Positions 13,001 through 25,000 of a stretch of DNA of 64,000 bases are shown here, in pieces (position 1 is the first letter of the stretch; each line of letters opens with the position of its first letter). The translations under genes were made by a program, and so were the position numbers. Source of the stretch: Lanius collurio (Eukaryota > Chordata > Aves > Passeriformes > Laniidae); NCBI GenBank assembly GCA_020086605.1, contig JACBWW010000039.1:5093798-5157797 (forward strand), given 5' to 3'. The notes beneath the pieces were generated by a model. That model did no database searches, was not told the origin of the DNA, and saw nothing but the letters and a program-made list of their open reading frames with translations.

Positions 13001-16000
13001 GTCATGGTTTGAGACCTGTTCTATCCATGGAAGATGTTTTTTAGGTTAAAACAAATGAAAAAGGCTCAGAATGCTGAAGGTCTTGCAACTGCTGCTTCTA
13101 CTGGCTTGCTTCTAATGAATTGCTGAAGCCCAGTTGAGATTTAATAAAGAATTTCTTGTCCTCTCTCTTTCTTTACAGACTTGCTACAAGTATTACATGA
13201 GTGATGACATCAGTCGTGACTCAGATGGGATGGACGAACAGTGCAGGTGAGTGAACAAAAACTGCAGAGTACAAAATGGGAAAGTGGACAAAACCTGAAG
13301 TAACACCCACAGCTCTGCTGGTTTCTGGATCCCTTTTCTTGCAATTGTGACATTATTGACAAAGACAAGTACATAAGAGCTGAATGAACAATTATTTGTC
13401 ACCAAGAAATACTCGACCCCAGGATTTTTGTCTGATTGTTGTTTTAGTAATCAACAGGCAGACATTTTATAAAGAAATCTAATAACAAACACTTGTAAGA
13501 GACCACTTTTTTAATTAAATAGCATGCCACCTTCCTAACACCTTAAAGGTGGGGATAGAATCTGATATTCTAAACCTTGTGAACCACAGAAACTTAGTTC
13601 TCCAGATGCATCTCCCACTTCTGAAATGCTAAAGCGCTTCTTTGTGCTTATGTCAAATATAAAATAAATGTGTAATTCAGTCAAAATTGTGCAGTCTCTG
13701 GTTTCTGTGAGCTTATTGTCCATCACTTTCCAGTCTTCATATGCTCCTGCAGTAGTAATAGTTGAGTTAAGGCTAGAAAGGCTTAAGGTTATTAATTTTG
13801 CTGTAAAAGAAATTACAAATTTTCAGAAGAAACAGAGAAAAATAAGATTTAATTAATTTTTTTCTCTTCTTTAAAGAAATCAGTGCTGAAATTGTGTTTG
13901 AAAATTACTGACCATTTCAGCTTTGTGAAGTGTTAATTTAATACATGAATTCTCTGACTTTGCAATTCTCAGTTGAGCTTTTCAGACACGCTTTCAATAA
14001 CGGTTTCAAGTAATGGATATCTGTTCATCACCTGAATTTTTAAATATGTGAACTTAAGAATGTATCATCTTGTTGGTGTGGAGACAAGACTCTTACCATT
14101 GTCAATCTCATTGCAGGTGGTGTGCTGAAGGTGGAAATTTGATTTGCTGTGACTTTTGCCATAACGCCTTCTGTAAAAAGTGCATTTTGCGCAACCTGGG
14201 CCGAAAAGAGCTCTCGACTATCCTGGATGAAAATAACCAGTGGCACTGCTATATTTGCCATCCAGAGCCTTTGTTGGACTTGGTCACTGCGTGTGACAGT
14301 GTCTTTGAAAATTTAGAACAGTTACTTCAACAAAACAAAAAAAAGATGAAAGTTGAAAATGAAAAAAGTAAAATATATGACCACACAGTCAAGCTTTCTC
14401 CAAAGAGAAATAATGCAAATTGTAATGGGGAAGAAAAAAAACTAGATAATTCATATTCAGGTTCACTAACATATTCTTATAAAGCACTAATGGTGCCAAA
14501 AGACTTGCTTAAGAAAACAAAAAAACTGGTTGAAACGACAACAAATCTGAATTCTAGCTTTGTAAGCTTTTTGAAAAACGCTGCAGAAAATGTAGAAATA
14601 AGCCCAACTGTGCAACTGTGCCAGCTGAAAGCTTTTAAATCTGTGCTGAGTGACATGAAAAAAGCTCATCTGTCACTAGAAGAAGGCCTGAACCTGGAGA
14701 TTCAAGCATTGAATGTTAAAATCAAAGATAAAAATACCAAAGAGAAAAAAACTGAGGTTAGATCAGAAAAAAATGAGGTGAAAAAAGATGAAGGAAAGGA
14801 GCATGTGGCATTAAAAGAGGATGACGCTGTAAAGACACAGAAAAAAGTTGTGTCGGAGCGTTCTGACAGTGAGCCCATGGATCAAAGTGTTCCCTCAGAG
14901 GAACAGACAGAAAACAAGGCAGCTCCTGGGGAAGAGAAAAAGTCTGGCAGAAATGAAGAACCACAGTATGAGCCCAACAGTACTGAGGCTTTAGACATGG
15001 ATATCGTGTCCATCCCCTCATCTGTTCCTGAAGATATTTTTGAGACTCTGGAATCTGCTATGGAGATTCAGATGCCATCTGATGAACAGGACGGTGGAAA
15101 CACAGCAGCAGATCATGAGACTCTAAATCCAAATACAAAATTGAACACTCCTGTGAAAGATACCAAAGGTGGTACCAGGTTAAAATCATCAGCTAAAGGA
15201 ACAAAAGAATTGATAGTGAAGTTGACTCCTGTTTCCCTTTCAGAGTCTACAGTTAAAGCTGAAGATCAAGACAGCAGTATAGAAAAGGACAGTAAAGATG
15301 TTGATGCATCTAAAGATGTTGATGCATCTCAACCTAGAGCAGCAAACTGTGATTCTGAAAAACAAAACCATGATGTTGGCAGCGAGCCCTCCCCGGAGAA
15401 CGAGGCTGTGCCCGTGGAGGACGCCGATCTCCGGAGGTCACCCCGGGTCAAGACCACCCCACTGAGGCGCCCCACGGACATGAGCCCCCTGACATCCAAC
15501 TCAGAAGAGGACAGCAATGACATGAGCAATGGAGAACAGAAGGAAAAATCATCCAAGCAGCCCAGGAGGAAAAATGATAAAAAAAATTCTTCTGACAGCG
15601 CTGCTGATGGTCCTAGTCCTAACAAACTTTCTAAATCCAAAAAGCCATATGACTTAGATCACAGCTCAGATTCTGATGAGATGCCAGCTGTCCTTAAAGA
15701 GGCAGGGATGATGAGTCGCAGCTCCTCAGACAGTGAGAGCAACAGTGAAGTGCCAGCAAATAATCAGAAGACTTCAGATTTGCAAAAGAGTCAACCAATA
15801 AAGGATGAAAATGGGAAACGAAAGAGAAAAAGTTCCAGTTCTGGTTCAGATTTAGATGCTAAAAGAGGCAAATCAGCAAAAAACGCTGCTGCTGCTAAAA
15901 AGAAACGACAAAACTACTCAGATTCTTCAAACTATGATTCTGAGCTGGAAAAAGAGATAAAAATGTTGAGTAAAATTGAGGCTGCAAAAAAATCGAAGAA

Positions 16001-19000
16001 AACATACTCACAAAAAGATGATAGTTATGATTCCTCTGAAGAAGAGCAGAGTAAAAAAGTAAGCAGTAAGAGAAAGGTAAATCTGAAGAAGAAGAGAGGT
16101 AAATCTTCTGAAGATGATGAGGCTGAGAAGTCTTCCCCAGAGAAAGAAATTAATCACTCTAATAAAGATAAAAAAACTGGTAAGAGATCAGCTGCTAAGG
16201 AGAAGGTAAACAGAGACTCAAAAGAAAAATCTGCAAAGGGAAAACACGATGAGTCTTCTGATGTTGAGAAGTCTTCACTGGAGAAAGAGGAGAGTCCTGA
16301 AGTTAAGAAAAAGAAGGATTTGAAGAAGAAAAAGGCACAGGATGATTCTTCTTCTGAGAGTACTGAGAAATCAGCAAAGAAAGAGCACAAGTTGGAGTCC
16401 TCCAAAGACAGACTCAAGAACAAAAAAGGAACAGAAAGCAAAGCAAAGAGATCTGAAAAATTGAAAAAGAAAGGTTTGAAGAAAGAACAAGATGATTCCT
16501 CTTCAGATCTTGATAAGTCATCTCCAGAGAAAGGAAGTAGCAATTCTTCTGAAAATGACAAAATTAAAAAGGAACCAGTGTTTACAGAAAAGAGGAATTT
16601 GAGAGAAAGAGTAGCTAAAAGAGTGCACATTGATTTATCTTCTGATACTGAGAAATCTCCCCAAAAAGAGGAGAGTTCTGATGATGATGCCGTGCGGCGT
16701 AAAAAACGAACAGAAACAAAAGAAAAGAAAAAAATAAGCCACAAAAAGAAACTTTCCAAGAAAGAACAGAATGACTCATCCTCTTCTGATGAGGAGTCCT
16801 ATGAAGACACTAAGAAAAAGATTAAAAGAGGATCAGTAAAAGAAAGTAAAAAGAACAGCTTAAAAAAGAAGGTGGTAAAAAAGAAGGTGGTTGTCACTTC
16901 CTCTTCCTCATCTGATAAGGAAGAAAATGATGATCAGAATTCCACAGGTGATGGAAGCAGCGACGAGCAGAAGATCAGGCCAGTGACTGAAAGCTTGATG
17001 CTGTCTGCTGATGCAGGATTTTGTCAGTCATCAGGTGTGCAAAAGATGTTCATGTACACATATTAAAATATAAACAGAGGAATTTTGTAAGATTTGGGTG
17101 ACGTTTAATAATCTGGAAGCAAAAAACACTCACCAGTAGGTAATTACACATTTAAATGTTTGCATCTTGTCGAGTTTTCTGATAGGGATTTGGAAGCACA
17201 TGTTGTAAAGTTCACTTCCAGCCAACCTCTCCTGTGGCTGTAAGATTCCATGATTTCAGTTCGTGCAGCTTGTACCTTGAGGAAAAAAATGATGTCACTG
17301 TAAATGGTGGTGCTCTGGGAGCTCCAGGCAGTATTTGCAGCAGGTACTGCCTTACAATCCAACTTTCCAAAGCCTGGCCCTTGCCTCACCTGCCCTAGGA
17401 CTGTTTCGCAGAAGCTGGTTTGAAGGAGTAGATAAAGTGGTGGACTCTAAGTTTATCACCTCCTGTTCTGTGCACTGTAGTGGCTCTGGAGACATGTGGC
17501 ATTGTAATATGCATTTGAAAATCAAATAGATGATTTTTGTGCCTCACAAGAGCCATGTAGGCTTAGAACAGCTACTTAGAAATCTGTCATTGCTTATTGT
17601 TGTGTCTCTATGCTGATAATACTGGGACTTGTAGAGCTTTTCTTTGACTGCTGTCTTAGCTGTGTTTTCCCCAGTGATGTCACTGGTGGGGGAAATTGCA
17701 GATAATTCATGGTTTGCATAATAATGAACTGGCTCTTTGCCAGTTTCTTTGTGGTTGCTGCTGCAGCCATTAAACTCTCCTATAGACAGACATTGATGGC
17801 ACTCAGTGACAGCTTTCAGCATCACTGGACCATCAGAGAAAAAATGCCTTAAAAATGGAATTGCTTATGTACAGTTCATGGATTTGGTGTTGAAATGGCC
17901 CAAGAGGAAAAAGGTGGTTTTAATACATCAGCAGGTGTGTGAGGCAGTGGGAGCAGTTGTTTCATTTGCAGGTCACCAGTGGAAAGATTGGGTGATTATT
18001 GGAGAGATGGATGGCAGGGTGCAAATGAGCAAGACTGTGATGTGGGATGATTGAGTAGAGTCACACTGAGAGAGAAGTGGATTTAGACTGGAGACAAAGT
18101 GCTAAAAACAGGGTGTCAGAATTTCTCTCTGCAAATCACCTCATGGGCAGTTTTAGGGGAGGCTGAGCTGGGTGTGTGCCCAAAGGATGAGAGGCAGTGG
18201 ATGCAGTGTTTAGCAAGGAGAACTGATGCAGATAGCAGAAAAGTGTTCTTAAACTGGGCATGGTCAAAGCTTGGAACTGGTTGCTGCTGAACTTTGGAAT
18301 CCCTGTCCTTGGAAATGCTTAAAACTTCACTGGTCAAGGCTCTGAAATAACTGACCTGACTTTGGAGTTAGTTTGGTGGATTTGGGGTAGAGCATGTCCA
18401 TATACCTCTTTCAGCCTTAGTTATCATTTGCTTCTACAAAATTCTGCTGATGTTAGAGTATTTTCAGAGGAGAAGAATGTGCCCTTTCTCTGCAGTCTGC
18501 TTTTGGTTTAATAGGTGAATTAATAAAGGAGTCTTTGCTGGGTCTGAATAAGCTGTGTAGATTGACCATTGAGTGAGACTTAGGATCTGGTTTAACCAAC
18601 AGGATGCTTTTATTTATCCAAATGAGGGACTTTCTTTGATCACCTTGGAGCCTGCCTCTCAGCCTAGTTTTAGTGCAGTCCCCACAGAGAGAAAATAAAC
18701 AGAAATTATGGATGAGGGAATCTCATCTTAGTAGGATTGTGAGGTTTCTTTCCCTAAGCTTAATTTTACTACCTAGCAGATTTGTCTGATGTGCATGCAA
18801 GATAAAAAGAGAGAAAAGCAAGGGGAGAGGCCTGGGAATGTGCTAGAAACAATCCAGATTGCTCAGTGCAGGCAGGAGTGTGCAGAGGAGCTTGAGGGCA
18901 GGCTTCACACTGGGCTGTTCCTTCTCTGTCTCGTCTCCCACACTGTTGGTTTCGATGTCCTTCCTATATGGGACAGGCCATGTAGTGCAGCTGAGTTTGG

Positions 19001-22000
19001 GTATTTGCAGTAAGGATAGTGGGGGGAATTCTCAAAACACAGCTCTTCACAAACACACTCCTGGTCTGAAAGCAAAAATAGGAAGGATTAGTGTTCTCCA
19101 GTACTTCCTCATGGCAGCCCATGGGCTTGGGAAGCAGTTCTGTACTGTATTTGTGCCTTCTTTTCAGTTTGCCAGACTCATTAGTGGAGCTTCTGACAGA
19201 GCAAATAACTTCTTAGGGCAAATAATGTCTTAGGAAACTTCTTTCTGATTCCTGGGTATTTAGTCTCTGTGTTTTGGTGTAAAATCCCAAATTTGCAGTG
19301 TGTAATTAGGAACGAGTTGCAAGTTCTGTATAGCAGCAAGCATAATGTGCATTGAAAAACTAGATTTATTTTTATATGTGAAGACAGGTAGCTGGTAGAA
19401 AAGTGGTATTACCAAGCTGTTTATAAATTGGGATTTGATGGAGATGTAGTTCACATGTTGTTTATTGTGCTGTCGTGTATCGTTTATTGCCGGCTTCACA
19501 ACATATTAAGTGTTTTCTGTTGGGCTTTTCGTGCAGGAGATGAGGGAGAGGCTCTATCAAGGACTATCCCAATGGAGGAGGAGGAAGATGATGATGATGA
19601 CGACCCTGAGAATAGGTATGATACCCTCCGTAAGGACTTAAAAACGATTATAACACACGCTAGGCGTGGGCGCAAACCGGCGCAACGGAGGAGCAAGCAG
19701 GTGGTAAAAAGCACGGCTGCCTGCCCGGTAAAGACTCGCTCACGGGCCTCCTGCAAGTGTGAACACGGGGCCAGAAAACAGAGGCCCAGAGCCAGAAATG
19801 CAAAGCAAGTGTTTAGAAGTGGTAGCTGAGACACCTGGCTAGGGGGTGTTCTCAGTGCACTGCAGCACTGTCCCGCTGGGGTTCCCGATGCCAGGGGGAG
19901 GTTGGGACAAGGATCTGGCAGGCAGGTAAAAAGCTGCTGCTGCTAAATGTGAATTTCAGCTAGTTCTGGGAGTGGAAGGTGACAATTTGCATCTGTGCTA
20001 TATGCAGTGCTGCAATATTTTCAGAATGAATTTGGTTATTACTGTTACTTACTATGCTTTTTTTAATTGAAACGCCTTTTCTCAATAAAGGGAAAGCACA
20101 AATGTGGGGAAAACCGTATTAGGTATTTTCAGCTCTTAATTCAACTGAGTTTTAATCCACTAAAAAGTACCTAAAGTGACTAATGTGAGTTAAGGCCATG
20201 ATTATACAAGCACTGTGCATAGGCTCAACTGGTATCAAAGAGACTAATTATATATTTTAAGTCTTTGCATAGATATTTTCAGAATTGTGGCTTACATGTA
20301 TTGCTTCAGTTTTGAAATCAATAAAAGAGAATCTCTGTAAGATACAGTTAGCTAAGACATGTCATATTTTACTAGTAACATTGCAGCTATCAAAATTAGC
20401 CTGGTTAGAAATGTAAAAGCTTCATTTCCTAATGAGTAAATGCACAACATGAAGTATTTCTCAGCTCCGAGCCACAGTTTCTTTTTGGAAGTTACTGTAG
20501 TTAGACTGAAGAGCTGATCAACAAATTTTTATACAGTATTTCAGAAACTGATTTTTTTTTTGTTTTGTTTTGGCCATATAGCATGTGTGGGACCAGTTGC
20601 TGGTGGAGTCTTTTTCTGCTTCTGAGCCTTACTAGTTTAGAATATGGAATCCTTGTTTCACAGAGTTGTATGTTTTGATATGTGGCTGAAGTAAATTTTA
20701 AAATCACTGTTTTATATCCTTCACGGACCTCAGTTTGGCATCAAAATGCTGCTGCTGAATTAGTTCTTGTCTGGTTTTAGTCATCAAATTTAACCCAGTA
20801 ATTCAGCTCTTTAAAGAAAGATGCTTTTTAGGGACTTGACAGCACAGGGTCATAAGCAGAACATGTAAACTTTGGTATGACAAGATTTTTAAAAATTCTG
20901 TTTTAATTTCAGTCCTGTTTTAATTATTTTATTTTTTTTTTTTTTTTTTTGTGAGTTTCTGGTTGATAGCTGTAACAATACACTTTTGTCAGAAGTTCAG
21001 TATTTACTACACAAACATTTCTGACAGAACTCAATCATGAATTTAAGAGCTAAATTGGGAAATGCATGAACCTAATTGGTAACAAACAGTAATATAACTT
21101 TGGGCTTTAAAAATCAGTTTCTGTATTTTGTTTTGAAGCTGCCTCTTTGTTAAGTTTTTATTTAGAGGATCTTTTGAACATCTATGAGACGGGGAGGTAT
21201 TTTGTCAATAAACAGTGTTGTCAACCTTCAGACATGTTAACTGGTGATGCAGTCTGATTTTACCTTGTGTTGTACTTGGCACTAAAATCAGAGCTACAAA
21301 CTGTAAAAAGATGGAACAAATTTCGAGAAGTTAAAAACTTGTTCTTCTGTTTACTCAACACAAAGTGTTTAAATAGTTTACCTACGGATTCAGAGAAGTT
21401 GCCTATTTTCTTCCAGGCCAAAGAGGGTATTTAGTACCTGCTGGGTGTTTGTAGTGTGGGAAATCTCCTGTTTGCAAGTCTCTAGTTTAGATGTTCTGTT
21501 ATTTGCATACCTGGGGATGTGCATGACATGAATATTGATAGTCTTGAAATCATCTTTGCCAAAATGCAATATCCAAGTGGGTCATACTATGCCATACAGT
21601 GCTGTATGCTTTCATCTTCTGTTGTGTAACTATTATTGGTCCTTCTGATCTTTTAAATGGTACTGTTTGATATGTTTGCAGTAGTTCTGTTTATTAAGAA
21701 GTTAATAGTGTATTTAATGCAGAATGCCTTTAAGTATTTGATGGTTACAATAAATTTTTGTAAAACGTTTTTCTTGTCCAAGCATTTAATTTAATACAAC
21801 TCTGACAGCTTGAAAATCAGCCTCTTCCAACAAAGACAGCACAGTACTTAGAACAAGGTGTTTGGCAGTTTTCACTCATTTTTTTTTAGACATGTATGAC
21901 ATTTCATCCAAATATTAATTTCTTAAAATATATTTTAAAGGGTTGTGAATTTTCTAGTAGTATCCTGAAGGCCCATTTAAGCCAGTGGTGCTCTAGCTGG

Positions 22001-25000
22001 AATTCTGGTGGCTTTTATTAGCCCCATTCCACCATCCTCTCCCACCAAAGGGCTTGTTTAAGGCAACCTTATTTCTACATATAATTAGTAGGTATTTATG
22101 AACAGAGTGTGAGTTGATGTAATCTAATTGGTAATAAAACATCACAATTATAAACTAAAATTTAAAATCATGGCTTTTTAAGAAAAATGATGTTTACAGT
22201 GGCAGCATTGTCTCACCAAGATTTGGAACAATCTCTGAAAGAGTCCATTGCATTGGCACTGTGAAATTCATGAACAGAAACGGTGCAAATTACCATGTGG
22301 GCTTAACTCCACATCATGAGAGGCTGCACCTACTGTTCCACTTCTGCTGCAGTGTCTGAAGGAGCTTTTAAAGTAGTCCTGCAGTGTAACTAAGCAACCC
22401 CTGGGTAACTTCAGTTTGCCTGTCTCTTGTGAAAACTCTTTTCTTTTAGCACGACTTAAAAATCCATAGTAATCAATTCATTATTTAGAAATGTATTCAA
22501 TGTATTCTGCTGGAGTTGTTCTTACAAAGGGGAAATATCTTTAAATCCCAGTTGATACAAAATTGTGCATATGTGCTGTTATTTGATACTAGAGTTGGGT
22601 TTGTGTGTCCTGGTTGAGGTTGCAGCCCCGCTCTGTAAGCCACTGTATAAATATGTGTTGGGAGAGTGCCCTTCATACAAATGGCATGATAAGTTTAGAT
22701 AAGATGGAGTGGGGCAACATGACATGCTCAAGGTCACAGCAGATCAGTGCAGGAATGAGTGAAACGCAGGGATTTTAAATTTTTTTTTATTTTACTTTAT
22801 TTTTTGCTGCCTAGAACCCTGTGCTGGAGGTCATAGGGCTGTCTGTGGCTCTTAATCAAATCCATTGGTGGTGCTCAACTGAATGGCCAAGAATCCTTTA
22901 TGTCCTTGACCTGAGTAAATATTACAGTCCCTTTTGATTTACGTGGTTTTCTCTGGAACAATGTGAGGGAATTTTCACATGATCACAGCCTGTTTTTCTT
23001 GCTGCTATTAATGCAAATACTGAAATGTTAAAGCTACCATGTGAAGTTTCTTAGCTTAGAAACCTGATCACTTTAGTGTGTTTATCATAAAGTAGAAATA
23101 TGATGTGTTATCCTGGTCAACATTTATTGTAGTTTAATATAAAATCAGCTTCCAGAGTCCAGTACTCAATTTATTCTAATTCATATAAGCCATTTGTTGC
23201 ATCAGTCATTTGTCACATGCATTTACAAGACTTAATCTCTTTGGGTCTAATATTGCTTGCACTTAACATTCTTGTCAGATATGCAGTTAATTAAAAATGG
23301 GCATCTTTTAAATCCTGAATGTCTTTATAATGTCTCACATTTTTAGCCTAAATTAAATGGATTGAAGAAAATGTGGATTTTCTCACTAACAAACAGTCCC
23401 ATCTCAATTTGGTTGCAAGTGGTTAAGTCTTTATCCTAGATGAAAAATAGGACTAATTTTCCATCATAGCCATAACTTCTTAATCAATACTATTATAAAT
23501 AATTAGAAATTATTAGTTTGCCCAATCTGATTGTTGGTTATGCTGATGATTAATAGGAAAACGAGAACATCTACTCTTTATGAATGGTAGATTTTGTGCA
23601 TGGTCTTTTTAGGTATTAGATACATTTGCTGTTTTCTGTTCCTCTTAAAAAAATACTTCATTAAAGAGCAAGTAAAAATGAAGGTCTTGTTTTGCTAAGA
23701 ACCAAAGTCAGCCTTTTAAAGGTGACTTGTATAGAGGTAAGTATTGCCATCCACAAGCTGTGTTAACTTTGCTAATGCACTTGCCACAATAAGTCAAAGG
23801 CAGGACTTTCAGGCTTCAATTTTAATTTTTTCAGGCCTTTTAGGTTTTTTTTTCCTCTTTCAAAACTTGGGGTTTTATTAAACAAGAACAGTAGCCAGAG
23901 CACTGCTCTGCTCTGTGCATTTTTAGGAGTCAGGGTTAATAATTTAAGGTTAATAATTTATGATCCCTGTTCCTTTGCCATTCCCAAGTGAAGCCTGGAT
24001 TGTGGTTCAGTTCCATGGGTTTTGAGCTGTTGTTTTGACTGTTGTTGTTGTGAAAGCTTTCCCATCCTGAACTGTGTATACACAGTATGCATTAATTCTC
24101 CCAAAAGGCAAGACAGATGAGGTTTCACCTAGAAAACACACCTTTCATTTAGGATGACCTCAGAATGAAAACCACAATATTCCAGGTATTTACATGAGGA
24201 AGACCTGGTTTATTTTTTTTCCCCTAGAAGTACAAATACTCTGATAAATCCACTGTTTTCCTGTGCTTTTGACAGACCCTTTTATATCCTGCCTGGGATA
24301 GACTGAGACAGGATTTTTGTGTTACAAGTGCCTGTAAACAAATCATTTTTCCATAGTCACTTGTGCATTAGCTGGAAACTTTCTTGTTCTGCAGGGAAAC
24401 CATGAGAAGCTGAGTGGACAGTTTTGTGGAGCAGGAAATAAGATGATGATTTTTATCTGAAATTCAGGTCCTGTAGTGTTGGTCAGACTTTTTGGGTATG
24501 AGCACATAAGGGTTTTTGCTAGAGTTGCTGTAAGGCAAGTGCTTGTGGTTAGTTATCCAGATAGACCATGAATAAAATGAAATCTCTAATCTGTACATTT
24601 TACAACCATTTCCAGTTTGCTGTAAAGCAGGAAACTTCTCTTCTAAAGAAGCTTTATACAAACCTGCTTTCTAAAAGCAAATCAACACATCACATTTAAT
24701 GTGAGATTTTTGCTGATAGATCCTGTCTTGCCACAATGACTTTTCATCACGTGTCTTTTTTTTTGTTCAGCTTTCAGCCCTTTTTTTGAAGTTCTCAATG
24801 GTGTAGGATTACACTTGTCGTTCATAGATTTACTTGAACAATGGAATAAATAGTGTTTTCTGTTTTACTTCAAAGAATTGCCAAGAAAATGCTTTTAGAA
24901 GAAATCAAAGCCAATCTTTCCTCTGATGAGGATACATCTTCAGATGAGCAGCCGGAGGAAGGAAAGAAGAAACCTGCAAAGCAAACTGAAAACACAGGAG

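Larger units (their letters stand above)
19616..24875 (+). other. ATRX: ATRX intron 10 (largest intron in the window)
   Basis: 5.26 kb. The first 214 bases hold the CpG-rich read-through frame. The rest is AT-rich, with a 19-nt T run at 20932-20950 and a 14-bp near-perfect tandem repeat at 23934-23961. I find no CR1 and no gene in it. Confidence 0.7.

Noticed and set aside
15329..16759. Long - strand open frames opposite exon 9
   Set aside because: Shadows of Ser/Lys/Glu-rich coding on the + strand; composition explains the absence of stops.
19496..19834. - strand frame opposite exon 10 with a poly-Ser run
   Set aside because: The serine run is the complement of the GAT/GAG acidic repeat of exon 10.
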